A model generated the notes under the pieces. It was given only the letters and a program-made list of their open reading frames with translations. It did no database searches and had not been told where the DNA came from. The position numbers were made by a program, and so were the translations under genes. Shown in pieces: positions 44,057 through 57,450 of a stretch of DNA of 64,000 nucleotides. The stretch comes from Pleodorina starrii (lineage: Eukaryota; Chlorophyta; Chlorophyceae; Chlamydomonadales; Volvocaceae), in assembly GCA_030267565.1 (NCBI GenBank), contig BRXU01000041.1:310001-374000 (forward strand), given 5' to 3'. Every line of letters starts with the position of its first letter. The first letter of the stretch is position 1.

Positions 44057-45461
44057 CGCGGCGGCAAGCTACGGGAGAGAGGGTCCCGAAGGCGTCGGTG
44101 CCTCGTCGGCTGTATAAGAGAAGGTTCCGATTGTCAGGGTTGCCGCAGGATGACCATTTTAAACACTTATAGTACTTATAATATTGTTGTACTATTTCAA
44201 TCAACTGGTTCATGTCCACCATCGTAATCGTCATCGTGCGGCATGATGCCGTACGTTTCGGAGACGACGTCTTCTGCGACTGAAAATAAACCAGTTGCGC
44301 TCTGTCAATCACCCCATACACGGTTCTTTTCGATCGGCCATCCAACACATAAATACTGGTTTCCAGGCTCCTTATGGACTGAACCGGTGATCGCACGACA
44401 CATGCACGGCATGTACGATGGTCGCTGGGTGGGTTGCAACCATGCGACGGTATCATAATTACTTTCTGGTATTCCCCAGCCCATTAAGGGGAAGGCTGTG
44501 ACGCGCCTTGCATCCTAACCTGTCCTAAGGAGCGTGTTGCTCCGGCCCATTTTGTCCTATGGCCCCAGGTGAGACCCGGCAGCATTGCCGTTACCCCTGC
44601 CGCGTGTCAGCCAACCACACAAAACGGGACCTCAATGAACAGCGTTTGCTACCCAAATGAAGTGGCCATGCTCGTAGCTGTCCGCGTGGGGTTTCCTGAT
44701 GAGCAGCTGCAAGTTCAGGCTCGGCGGGTTGGAACACAGCAAGGCCTGGATGGTTGGGGCACATTTGGCGATTGCGGAGAGCAGTGGCATTGCAATGCCC
44801 TCCTTTCCTACGGGTTCGGCCGCCTGGTTCAGTATGCTATGTTGCCGACCTACGCTGCTGCTGGGTACGGCACTCGTGCCGCAGTGGTCCTCCCTCCACT
44901 TTGGCGCGAGGTATAATGCCAAAAAGTGACCCATGTCTGAAACCAGGCACATTCCGATGCATTTAACATCCCCCGTGGAAGGAGAGGTGTAGCCTCCGTG
45001 TTGCAGCTGTTCCTGCGGGTACTGTGCTTCCGGAAGGCCAAGACCAGTTCAAGGGCGCACATGGGTTTTGGTGGGGGACAAGCCTGACAGACTGGTGCGC
45101 AAACCCTTCTTAATAATGTTGGATTGTTGTGGAGGGCGGAAGGACTGAAGGTGGAAGGGCCCCGGTCGTGTCGTATGCCGTAGTAACTGCCGGCGCAAAT
45201 TTACCATCAGGGCGGTTTACCATTCTTGTTGCTTATGGCGTAACGCTTCTGCCATATGGGTTACAAGTTTGAATTGACGACATTTGCCAGTTTGCGGCGA
45301 TAGGGACAGAGGAGGAATGTTCCATTGCTGTGGGCAAATATGAGCACCGGCCAGTATTTTCGTGTCAGCCGTGCCTTGCTGCGATCTGTTCAACTAAGTG
45401 ATACCACTAGCTCTGGCGGCGATGAGCGTCCTTGCGGTCAGGTAAACGTGGCCTGAAAAGG
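44057..45461. promoter_or_regulatory. Divergent intergenic region of the RCC1 and coiled-coil genes
   Basis: About 1.4 kb with no supported exon. An ORF at 44569-44916 (115 codons) has no recognisable domain. The region must hold both promoters and any non-coding 5' exons of the coiled-coil gene. AT content is higher around 44160-44350. Confidence 0.45.
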
Positions 45462-48400
45462 ATGCAGAGCCTTCTCGGCGGAATCGGGAGGAGGAGGACT
45501 TGGAAGGAGGATGCAACAATGGATGTTGAATCTGTGAGTAGGGAGGACTTGTATAGCGTGCTGGAAGTTTCCACGCTGTCTAGGAAGCTGTGCGAAGTGT
45601 CATCCTTTGACCAAACGACATGGTTCTTCTTCCCCTTGTGCAGCTTGGCGACGTCAGCGTGTCCAGTTCCATCGAGCGCCAAGCTATGCGAGAGCAGCTG
45701 GACACAGTTCGCCAAACGCTGAACTCTTTGGCCAACGCCACTCAGCCAAATGCAAGCGGAGTCAACGCAGCAGCTCCGGCTGGAATCGACAGTGTCCTCA
45801 CGGAGATTGCGTCAAAGCTTTCCAACATCGAAGGCCTCTATACCAACCTGACGACAAAGCTTGAAAAGGTGGACCTGCGCGTGGAGGACAGCGAGCGTCA
45901 CATCAAGGACCTACAACACTTTTCAGCGAGCACCATCCATGAAACGGCGCGTCTGGTACGTGGATATTGCACATGTGATTGGGAATGACCCTAAACCCTA
46001 AAACCCTAAGTCCCGCCAACCTAGTACGTTAGAACTTATCCCCGACGTCACACGCTGTTTGTCCTTGAAACCACTACGTTTCCTAACTGGCTGCCCTGTT
46101 GAGACCCCCCCCCGCATCCCCTCACTGCTCCCAGGTGGACTACGTGGGCAACCGTGCGACGCCTGGTGGCACCCGCACCGGCAGCCAGGCCGGCACGGCG
46201 CCGTCGGGCATCAGCGCGGGGCCGGCCATGCGTGGGCGCAACCTAGCGGCGTCCGGCGTGCCATCCACGCCGCCCCCGCCCGGCATGTCGCCGTCGCGCT
46301 CCTCGGTTCAGGCCCTGGACTATGCCTCTGGCCACGCAAACGCCACGATTCAGCAGCATGCAGCGCAGATCCACAAGCTCATTGCCGGCTTGGACTTCCT
46401 GGAGGCTCATATCATCCGCCAAGACCAGGTGGTGGAGGGCCTGCAGAAGCAGATGTTGTCGGTAAGTGCAGCACTGTTGGCTCGCCGCAGGCGCCACAAT
46501 ATACAGGATGCGACCCGACTTTGGCCCCTGTGTGATGCGGCACGTGTCGGGCAGGCTGCCTCATAGGGCCTTTGTTACGGGTCTCCTGTCACACATCAAG
46601 GAGAATGGAAGCTCTGCAGTGCTCCTGCCCTCCGAGCATGGCGAAATTCCAGCGTGTCCGCAAATTCACACGGCCTTGCCGGGGCGATTGAAGTAATCCC
46701 GCATCATAAAACGGAACGCCATCCGGTCCGTGTGATTCGACAGGTCGCACGCGACGTCGCGTCCGCGTCAGCCGTTGCGGAGAGCCGCACCAGCCCCAGT
46801 GAGCTGTCCCTGCGCATCCACGACATGGGTGAGCTGCTCAATAAGCTGCGCGCGCACATGTACAAGGTGGAGAAAAAGACAAGCAATAATGACCAGGCGC
46901 TGATGCTGCTGACACAGCGCATCCAGGCCGTCGAGGGCGGCCGGCACCAGCAGCAGAACCGGCAGGCGGGCGGGGACTCACTGTCGAGCGAGCAGGAGGG
47001 CACGCCGAGCCCGGTAGGTTGCTTGCGACGCGGCAGGGAATGACACTCCAAGTATGCACGCTGACTAGCTGACAAACGGCGAGGGGCCATTCCGTCGGCC
47101 CTTCTTCCCACAATGCATTGGGATTTGGCTGATGCGCGTGCATAAGCTGCGTCCGGTGAGCGCGGAGGGCATCGCCGGCACCTCTGCCTCTTATTCGACC
47201 TTTTTTCGCGTTGCCTTGCCTGGCTGCTCGTCTTTCATGAGGCTTGTCCACTTGTCACATCGCCGTCGTTGTCGCATCGCATTGCTATCCTTGCCAGTCT
47301 GTACTCGAGCTGGCGGCAGGGCAAGAGGAGCTACGCAGCATGGTGCAGGACCTCTGCCGGGACGTCTTGGAGTTACGGGACCAGCTCCAGGCGCAGGCAG
47401 CTACGCAAGCCCCGCAATCAACCACGGCGCCAGGGTACGCGTCCGGGGCTGACAGAGCAGAACGGAAATAAGGAAACGGTTCTAAGACGCCTGTGGGGCG
47501 TAGGCGGGGTAATCTGCCCCAAGGCCCCCCGCGGCGAACCTGGCGCCTGAAGCAGTGGGGCACAGCTCATTGGTGGGCTTCGGATTTCCAGCAACGCCAA
47601 TGAATGGATCAGCTGTGGCTCTGCTGGATCGGAGCTGTATAGTCTTAGCTGCTGTACGATGCTCACTTTTCCTGTTGTGCCGCGCTTGGGGCTTGGACGT
47701 ACCCCCGCAGGCTGTCGGCAGAGGAAGGCGCGGAGATGCGGCGTCAGCTGTCCTACCTCATGGCGCAGGTGCCCACCCTGCTGGTGGAGAACAAGGAGCT
47801 CAAGGATGTCAACACCACTGCTCAGAAGCGCATCGATGATCTCGCGTCCGCGCTCGGCCAACAGAAGCGCCAGCTGCAAGAGCAGCAGCAGGCAGGCCCC
47901 GCGGCTCCACCAACCGGCGGCAGCGTGTCTGGGAGCAGCGACGAGGCCGCTGCGGCGGCGGAGCTGCGGGCGACGGTGGCGTCGTTGCAGGGACAGGTTG
48001 CCGCCCTTGAGGGCCGCCTGCAGGGCGCGGCAGCACGAGCGGATCCGGAGGCGCTGTCGTCGGCTGTGAAGGCTGTCGAGCGGCAGGCGGCGGCGTCCAT
48101 TGGCGAGCTCGCTGCCGTCCGTGAGAGCGTGGCCGCGGTGCAGGCGCGGGTCGTGGTCCTTCAGGACTGCCTGAATGAGCGGAAGGCCGAGTCGCTGTCG
48201 GCGGCGGTGCAGACAAGTTCTATGGAGCTCCAGACGCACAGTAGTGGGGCACAGCCGTTGGATGCAGTTGCTAAGCTGTTCCGCCCCATCTCGGCGGGGA
48301 CGCCCGAGGCAGCGCTGCTCGCTGGGCAGGTGGCAGCGGCAGCAAGGGCTGACCTTGAGGAGCAGTTAGGGCAGCTGCGGCACAAAGTGGCGGTGGCAAC

Positions 48401-51400
48401 GGCCGCGGCCGAGGAAGCGGCTCGATGCAGCGCCGAGTCGGCGACCGCGGCGGCGGCGGCCTTGGAGGCAGCCAGCAAGAACGACGGCGGCAGCGCGTCA
48501 CTGCAGGAGACGGTTCTCGCCATGGTGGCTGGCGTTGAGCAAGAGCAGGCTGGGCTGAAGCAACAGGTACGTTCGGCGTGCGCTTGCGAGGAAGAGGGCC
48601 ACAACGCGTCCACGGCTATGACGGTCTTTCCTCCATGGTAGACACCGCATGTGAAGGGTACCTCACAGCTGCGGTGCCCCTTGGGTTCAAACATCGTATA
48701 AGAGCAGGAAGGGGTTTGCGGGTTGATGTCAGGAAGGGGGTTGCGATAGCCCAAATGAGTATGGGTTGGGCTGGGCTACGCTCCTGCACTGTTCACAGCG
48801 ATCGGTACAGACGGCTCAGCGGTCCACCGCCCGTCTGCATCGTAGCCTCATTTTAACGGAGGCGCTGCCGTCTGCCCCCTGTCCCGCACGCAGCTGGCCC
48901 AGCTTGCGGCACAAGTGTCGGAGGAGCAGTCCGCCATCTCCGCTGGGCTGCTCCAGTTGCAGGAGCAGGTGTCGACCGCCGCCTCTGCGGCCATCGAGGC
49001 CACCGCCGCGGCGCAGGCGATGCAGGCACAGCAGGCCGCCGCCAGCTCGCAGCAGCATGATCAGGAGCAGCTTAAGGCGGAGCTGCGCGAGCAGGTGGCG
49101 AGTGTGATGGAGCGAATCAAGGAGCGGGTGGGGCAAGGCATGCAGCAGGTGCGGCGTGCGGGGCGCGGTCTACGGACGTGGTGACGCGTTGGAATTCCAG
49201 GGTTTGTGAATGATTGCTATGGCAGCTGGTCTTGGGGCCCGGACGGCCGACTTTCCAGCCAATGCGGCTCTGGGTTGCAAGGCGGGTATAGGCAAGAGCC
49301 ACAAAAGGACCACGGAAGATACAGCGCCGCTCTCAACCTGTAACAGCGGCATTAGAGTGCACATCGGTAGGCTATCCCCACGGCACCATCTTGTCAGCTT
49401 TTAGTGTTTGGGCGCTATACAAGCCGTAGGTGCATCTGTGTTCTCCCTCCTCTTTTTGCGGCCGCTGAGCCAATGTCCCCTTCCGCCTCTCCATTTCTCA
49501 GGTCGACGCTCAACTGTCCGCCTTCAGCGATCGGCTTGCTGGTGCAGTCACGCCTGAGCAGCTGGAGGCCGCGCTGGAGCGGCTGCACTCCGCCGCCGCC
49601 GACCTCTCTGAGCGCCACGAGCTGGCGGCGGCCTCCCTACAGGAGCTGCGCGCGGAGCTCATCCTGCTGACCGGCGAACAGGACGTCATGCAGTCGCGCA
49701 TGCGGGGGCTGGAGTCCGTGATCGGTGTGAACGCGCAGCTGGGCCGCAGCGCCGTCTCCTCGTCCTTGCCACCTGGGATTGAGGAAGGGCAGGAGGAAGG
49801 GAACGCTGCGAATAGGCCGGGAGGCGAGCAACAGCCTGGGGCGGAGGAGGGCTGTGTGGATATCAGCGGCGGCGGCCTCTCGCTGCCCGCTGCCGTCTCG
49901 CCCGGCAGTCGCGGTCTGCTGGACTTGGTGGCGGAGCTGCAGTCACGCGTGGGCGGGCTTGAGTGCGCGCTGGAGACGGCGGCGGCCGACATGGACCGGG
50001 TGAGCGTGCTGCCAGTCGTAGTGCTGCAGGCAGGCATTTTTGGGCGCCGAGTAAGTCGTACTACGGGGTTCGCATAACTGCTACTGTTCGGATGTGTTGC
50101 TCCGAGTTTGGGCGTCTCACGCCTCAACATCAGGTTTACTTCTTGGTTAACTGGTTGGTCCCCACCTTCTGCATGTGTGCTGCAGCTTCGTGACCTCATG
50201 CAGAGCAACGGGGAGCAGACGAAGGAAACTATCCAGCAGGTCAGTACTGCCCATGGTCGCCGGGCTGTCATAATTGTCGGGAGCATTCCTTCTGGTGTGT
50301 TCTATGTGGCACGTGGCGATTAGTCAGCAAAACCTTGGGTGCAGGTTCTGTCACGAGCAGCAACGGGCTAGGTACACGTTAATCCTCGAGCTCCCGTGCA
50401 CAGCATTCCAAACGCAGCACCTTGCCGCCGGCCCGCCGCCATCGACCGCGCAGGCCACGGCGCAGCTCATCTCGGACCTGAAGGGCCTATCAACGGTCGT
50501 GGACAAGAGTGCGGCTGACCTGCTTGCTATGGAGGCGACCTCGGCGGCCATGCAGCAAAAGGTCGCCGACCAGGCGGGCGTCACCAGCGAGCTGGGCGCA
50601 CGCATGGAGGAGGTGCAGGTGAGAACCATATGGCTCGGGCTGCAGCCCGCAATCCGCGAGGATTGCTGCTCATCGTCTCAGAAGTTGCGCTCAATGTCTC
50701 GATGTTGCTGTCGCGGATTAGGGGCTGTCGATTTTGGCCTGGCATAACAACTACGGTTTGAAATCAGCTTGCACCATGCAATTGACTACGCTGTGTGGAC
50801 TAATGCGTTTCGGCACGTTCATTCCTGCGCCCCGCTGCAGCTGCGCCTGGAGAGCGAGGTCATTGCTCGCGTCCAGGAGACCGCGGCGGCGGTGTCCTCG
50901 CTCTCGGTGAGTGTAAGCCTCCTCGTCTACCAGGGGTTCTCTGTCCATCTTGGCCGACGCCGCGAACACTCCAATGGGGGTCGTGTCGGAAGGGATCGCG
51001 GCGGGATTGCGCCCGAATGGGGCGCAGCAAGTTATCTGGGGCTACTGCGGAGCAATCGCCACACGTCAGTTCGAAATCCGGCTAGTGTGTGGATTGTCGA
51101 TGGGACATTGCTTGGCAAGGTTTGTCACGTCGACCCCCGCGCGCTGTGCAGGCCCGCATCGCGCGCGAATACATCAACCGCGAGCAGCTGGGCGCCATCT
51201 TCCAGGCGCGCGCCGACATGAAGCGCGCAGTCGACGAGCTGGCGACTGTGTTCAACACCGGTCGCCTGATGCGCACGGTAAGCGCGATAGGCATCATGAC
51301 CTGCCTAGTTGCGCACTGCTCGCGCCAACGCATTGCCTTGCGGTACACATATGAGCCCGTGTCTCTGGGATGCGATAGGCTTGCTGCCAACCGGCGTACA

Positions 51401-54400
51401 CTGTGGTGCGCCATCTCATCCCACGTCGCCCTTGCCCTCCCCACCTCAGACGTCCACGGAAGACGGCGCCGCCGCCGTCGCTGCCGAGCCGGAAGGTAGC
51501 AGCCCCGCCTCCACGAGGAAGGAACTCTCTCCGGAGCTGATCCGTGCGCTTGAGAACCTTGCCGGCAAGCAGGCGGAGCTGGAGCACCAAGTGGCTCTGG
51601 CGCTGTATCGCTCTGAAGGGGCAGTGCGACAGGAGCAGCTGATGGGCGTGCAGCAGGCCATGATGACCCTGGAGCTGCAGTTCCGGCGATTGAATGGGGG
51701 CGCAGCTGCCGCAACCGGCCAGCAGACGGCCACGGCCGCCGAGGACCTGTCGGATCTGCGCACACGGGTGGAGGCGCTAGAGGCGGCACTGTCCGCCTCC
51801 AGCGGCATCGCAGCGTCAGCAGCGGCGGTTGAAGCCACGCCGCGGGCCTCGACCAGCAGCCTACGGGTGCTCCTCACACCCGAGGATCCCGCCGCCAGCT
51901 GCAGCCCCGTCCGTCTGAGCCTGAGCTTGGTCGCATGCGAGGGCGAGGAGCAGCAGCAGCCCTTCCCCGACTCGGCCGCACCTTTGCTGGAGGTCGGCGG
52001 CCCCGACGACCTTGGCACAGGCGCCGAGGAGCAGGCGGGCGAGCCGTCGCTATCGTCCATGCTCCAAGCCGCGGCCGCTTCGTCACCACCGGAAGCACAT
52101 GGCCTCGACTTGTCTGAGTCCGTGGACGAGCAGCTGCAGCTGCAGGAGCTGCAGCGCGCAGTAACCAGTCTGACGGCCCAGGCTGAGGCGCTGCGGTCCG
52201 AGGTGGTGGTTGAGGCCACAGAGCGGCAGCGGCTGGCGGAGGCTCTGAGCGAGCTGACAGAGCGGCTGGACCTGCAGGTGAACGCCACCGCCTCCACCGC
52301 CGCGATGGTCGCCACCATGGCCACCGACGCGCCATCGACGCGCGTGGCATTGCAGCTTCGCGTGGGCGCCACCGACGCGGAGGCGGACCTGGCGACCCTG
52401 GCCACCACGGTGTCGACGCTGGCGGCGCGGCTGGACGCGGCAGAGGAGTCGCTTGCGGCGGCGTTCGTTGTCCGCAGCCCGACGCGTGCAGTTGCGACAG
52501 CAGTCACGGAGGGCGTCGCTGACGGCACCTCGACGAGCGATGCGGCGCCGTTGGCGGGAGCGCGCGGGTCAGAGGAGGCCGCGGCGGCCTCCGGTTCCTC
52601 AGAGGACGGCTCCGAGGACTCAGCGGCGATGCGTCCTGCTCTGGGCCTGATGGTTCCGATTCTGCCTCGTCAGGTGGAAGCACAGATCGCGGCGCTTCAG
52701 GCGGATGCGGCCAAGCTGGAGGTGGCGCTGGGGTCGCTGGCAGGCCGGGTTTCCAACCTGGAGGCTGCGGACGCGCTCGAGGAGGTGCGCGCGGCGGCTT
52801 CGGAGGCGGTGCTGGAGGCCATCCCTGGCTTGGTGTCGCAGCGGGTGTCGGTGGTGCGGGAGGAGATCGAGGCGCTTGTGAGCCGCCAGGGCGAGCAGCT
52901 GCTGGAAATGGCTGGGCAGGCGGCGCGCGACGCGGGAGAGGCGGTGCTTGCTGTGCGCGAGGCGGCGGCCGAGGCGCGTGAGGCGGCCGAGGTGGCGGCG
53001 AACGAGGCGGTGATGCAGGCAGCCGCGGCGCGTGAAGCGGCGGCCGAGGCGGAGGCGGCGGCGGCGGCCGCAGCGGCGACGGCGTCGGCTCGGGAGGCGG
53101 CGCTGGAGGTTGCTATGTCGGTGGCGCGGGAAGTGGCGGAGGAGACGGTGCGTGGTGCGACCGCGGCTCACGATGGGCCGGCGACGCGCGGCGAGGAGGC
53201 GGCGAGCAGAGTTTCGAGGCTGGCGGCAGAGGTCCAGGAGGTCAGCGGTGCTGTTGGCTCGCTCATCGATCGCATGAACGACGTCGACAGCCTGCGAGAC
53301 CAGGTGAGGGAAAGCCCCGTGCCTCGCGCGTGCTGCTGGACGGTACCCTTGCGGGCAGTCGTTAGCTGCTTTGTGTGTGCTTCGTGTTGGGCTTGCATGC
53401 ATCGCGACTTCGCGAGCCGTAGGTTGGGTATATCTCGACATGAGGGCCTCGTGCCAGGGATCATCTAGGTGGAAGGACAGCCCGTCTCGAGCTCCGAAGG
53501 TCTTGACCACATCTGCCAAAGTCTGCACCTGTGCGTTTGAAGCCTTACAGTTTTCAGCAAACCGTGCATTGTCTCGCAACGCCAACCCTGATCGCAGCTC
53601 GAGGCCCTCGCGGTGCAAGTACGCGACTCTATCGCCACATCCGCCGTGGCCGTTGCCAACGACGAGGACCTGGCCGCCACGAGCAATGACGCAGAGAGTG
53701 CCCAAGGTCAGCCATCCACGCCTACCGCCGCCGCCGTGGCCAGCATCTTCACTCCGGCCGCCACGGCGCTCGTCATCCCGCCCCCCGCGCACACGCCCCG
53801 CGGCGCGTCACCATCTCCGGGCGGCTCCCGCCAAGCAGGGGCTTCACAGGCCGCGGCGGCGAGCAGCCAGCAAGCCACGTTCCTGGCTCGCCTGGTGGCG
53901 GTCGTAAAGCGACAGAGCAGCCGACTGCACGCGCAATACAGCGACGCGGAGGAGACTGGCATGGCGCTGGCGCAGGTGGGTGGGTCCTGAGTTGAGTGGG
54001 CTGGCGCTGTGCGGCCTCGCGCAAGCTCAGGAGCTTCTTCGGAGTTGTATGCCTGCTGTCTGAAGCTCGTCACACTGTTACCCGTCAGCGGCAGCACAAG
54101 TCACGGATAAGTACGCAGCCGCTGAACGTTCTCGGCCATTCTGTTACAAGTGCACCGTCCCTGCCGACAACTGCTGCTCCCGCCTCTTCCCCTTCTCCCT
54201 CGCTGGTCAGGTGGACAGCACGCTCGAGGAGGCGGAGGCTCGCCTGGCGGACGTCCGGGATGCCAACTCGCCCGCGTTTGCCGAGACTCTCGTGACAGTG
54301 CTGGAGCAGGTGGCGGCGCTGCGCTACATCGGCAGCCAGACACATCCCGCTGTGCAACAGATGGTGCTGGAGCACGAGAACCGCCTCGACAAAGTGGGTG

Positions 54401-56922
54401 GCTGAGGATGGGATTGCGGCTAAAAAATGATGGCTCACGTGTAGCGACCTCTTGGGCCGATATCTCGGGCAAAAGGATATGGCTTGGTGTGCGTGCTCTA
54501 AATGACCAAGGTCGTCCACTCATTCAGATGGCCCGGGCGGACTGGTGTCACGTTCCCAGCCGTGGTTTCATGTCGCTACAGCGCACGACTGAGGAGTCGT
54601 CACTGCATTCTCCTGTTAAGTCCTATGTTCTGCCGCTTTCCGCCCCCGCCCTTCTTCGGCCCCAGATTGCGGAGGATCTCAAGGCCTTCGGCAGCGGCTC
54701 ACCCTCGCACGTCGGCGCCCACGCCGTCGCCACGTCGGCCCCGTACCCCGCGGTCACGGAGGAGCTGGGCCTCATGTCCAGGCAGGTCTCTCGTCTGGAG
54801 GCGGAGCTGACTCGGGTGGCCGGCCAGCAGGCGGCCCTGGACCGCGCCGTCAAGGACATGCTCGCAGCAGTCGGCAGCGTCCGCCTCGGCTCCGTGTCGG
54901 GATCCTCCATAGCAACTGGTATCACCGGCAGCCGCAGGACCAGTGCCCACGACGGCTATGCACCAGAGGCGCTGGCGGCAGCAGACTCGCGGGTGGCACA
55001 GCCGGAGGATGCCGCCACGGAAGAGGAGACGGCTGCGGGTGCTGAAGGCGCTATAGCGGCCGCGATGGAAGATGGCAACGTCAGCGCAGCCTCCGGGGTG
55101 GCGTCAGCGCTAGAGGTCGCGGGTCTGGCGGCTCAGGTGCGGCTGTTGGAAGACACGCTGGAGGTGCAACTGGGCGGACTGCGGAGTGACCTGATGGCGG
55201 AGATCCGGGCGCGTGCCGGTAGCGGTGGCGGCGCGGCGGTGTTGACGGCGGCCAACACGGCGGCAGACCTGGGCGCGCTGGAGAAGACGGTGTCGCAGCT
55301 GCACTCGGCAATGACCGCCATCCGCAACCGGCTGCTGGCGATGCAGGAGTACGTGGACAGCACGCAGGTGAGGACAATTAAAGCTGGGCGCATAGGCTGC
55401 TGGGTGTGCTCTCTGGATCTTGGCGGGCTGCCCCGGCTTGAATTCATCACGGTTAAGGGGATGCTATCTGAGCTCCAGGGCTTTTGCGAGGGTGATGATG
55501 CTCCACACAAGCATCATCACCCGAATGCCACGGGGTAGATACCCCGTGGCACTAGCGGGCTTACTCTTCCATGTCGCGCTGTTCCCATCAAAACCCGCTC
55601 AATCACTCTCCTGCTCCTGTCCCTCTTGAGTTATTCTGGTGTGTCTTGTTCCCTTTTGCCCTGGCTACTCCTTCGCAGGGCATGATCAAGGACATGCATG
55701 TGGGGCTGGGCGGGCTGCACCGGCGGGTGGATACCTTGGAGGCCTCATCCGGACCCGGCAGCCGCAGCGCGCGTGTCAGCACCCCCGGCAGCGCGGACTC
55801 GGCGGACATCAAGGAGCTGCAGGTGCGGTGCGGGGAATAGCGGTCCGGTGTGAGGGCGGGGGAGGGATACGTGAGGCGGTTCGACAAGATGTCTCATGAG
55901 TGTTAAGAGACACACCACCAGAGCTGAGCGGGGCACTGTCGCATATGGTAGCCCGGCGCTCTCCCCATACCGCAAACATACGCTCAAGCAGTGCAGTATT
56001 AGTTGAAAGTACACACGCACATACATCCAACTTGTCCCGTCGTGTTGTACCGTCCCGCACTCGCCTCCGACTGTCCAGTCCGACCTGGTCAAGTTTGAGC
56101 GGCGGCTGCTGGTGGTGGAGTCGAGTTCGGTGGAGGCAGCGCACGCGCTGGCGGGTCTCAAGGGCCTGGCGCCGCGCGTGACGGAGGCGGAGGCCCGCCT
56201 GCAGGACGCTTGCTGCAAGCTGGCGTTGACGCTGGGGGGCAGCGCCAGCAGCGTCATCGCACCCACCATCCCCGCCGTGGCGCCCGGCGGCTCTCTGCCG
56301 GCGTTGGGGGGCGCGGTGCGGGCGCTGGAGCGGCGGCTGGGCGGGCGGATGGAGGCAGTGTGCGGCACACTGGGCACGCTGGCGGAGGCGCTGTCGGCGG
56401 CGGGGAGGATCCAGGCCGAATCGACGGCGAATCCCTTCAAGGGTGCGTTGTGGGTTTGTGCAAGGCTAGATGTGTGTATGTGTATACTACCATACGAAAC
56501 GGCGAGGACTAGGTCGCACGTAAAGCCCACGTCATTTTGTGGGATGGCGGCCGACAGAGGCTTCACACCACTTCATTGTGACACCCGACGCCTAGATATC
56601 CAATTCATCTGCGCCTAAGCTTCGTGCCCTCCTGCCCCGCCTCCCATTCCCGGTCGCTTTCATTCAAACTTTCGGTTTGCCCGTAGCTATAAGTGCCGCC
56701 GTGAACAACCCGGTGATGGTGGCGATGGACAAGAAGCTGGAAACGGTGCGGTCGGAGATCCTGGCGGCGGCTACGTCGATATTGGAGGACATGCGGCGCG
56801 ATCAGCAGCAGTCTCAGCTGGAAAGCAGGCTGGCGTCCGCGGACACGAGCGTGCGCGGAGGAGGGGGCGGCGGCAGCGATTACGGGGGCGGCGGTGGTGG
56901 GGGCCTGACCTTCCGGGTGTAG
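45462..56922 (+). CDS. Large coiled-coil protein, 19 exons, about 2,340 residues
   Basis: Exons: 45462-45533, 45644-45955, 46135-46461, 46744-47013, 47298-47434, 47711-48566, 48894-49148, 49502-49999, 50186-50239, 50418-50618, 50841-50906, 51152-51277, 51450-53303, 53598-53975, 54211-54393, 54666-55367, 55679-55822, 56079-56442, 56687-56922. All junctions keep frame; 16 of 18 introns are phase 0. The start could also be the ATG at 45519 (context CAACAATGG). The product is a chain of heptad-rich helices separated by Ser/Gly/Pro linkers. Exon 51450-53303 has a long Ala/Glu/Arg helix (EAAAEAREAAEVAANEA...), and the C-terminus is a glycine-rich tail ending LTFRV. No enzymatic domain, signal peptide or membrane segment was seen. 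It is probably structural, for example a cytoskeletal, basal-body or flagellar coiled coil; that role is inferred from architecture only. Confidence 0.8.
55490..55551. repeat. Two adjacent perfect hairpins in an intron of the coiled-coil gene
   Basis: A 13-bp perfect stem with a 7-base loop (55490-55522) is followed three bases later by a 12-bp perfect stem with a 2-base loop (55526-55551). Both lie in the intron 55368-55678. Confidence 0.85.
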
Positions 56923-57445
56923 ACGAGAAGCGTGTGAAACATCGACCATCTGGTGTAGGTGGCCAAAGTTGGCTGACCCGAAGGTGGCTGTAGTGGCCGA
57001 GCTGTTGATGTGATCCAAGGCCTCCAGGTGTTTACAGAGCATCTCAATAAATTCAAAAACAAAGTCTGGCTCAGCCGCCACGCCCTCCCCTGTTTTTCTG
57101 TACCGGGGTCTTGGAGTCTTGTCTGTGCCACGGGATTAGAGGCTCGATGCGATGGACAGGGCAAGGCTGGGCAATTCTTCATGCATCTGTACTGATGACC
57201 GTTTGGGAAACCTCGGACGCGATCTCGTTACGTGTGGTATGTTTCTCTGCCGTGACTCTGTCGTGATTACAAGGATTCGGCCCTTGACGTCGGCACGGCC
57301 CGACGTAGCGTGATTGTCAGTGGTTGTCAGCTTGACACCGTCCTGCGTGTGTGGGCTGGGCGGGCGTGATGGCGAAACCTCGAACCTTGCTGCCCAGGCT
57401 CAAAGCGAGGCGGCGCCTGTGAAATCTCACAATGAACAACGCTCT

Positions 57446-57450
57446 TGTAA
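57446..57450 (+). terminator. Poly(A) signal TGTAA for the coiled-coil gene
   Basis: Plus-strand TGTAA about 525 bases after the stop at 56922. Another TGTAA lies near 57810. Confidence 0.5.

Noticed and set aside
44569..44916. 115-codon plus-strand ORF
   Set aside because: No domain, no splice partner with the downstream coiled-coil gene, and codon use unlike its neighbours.
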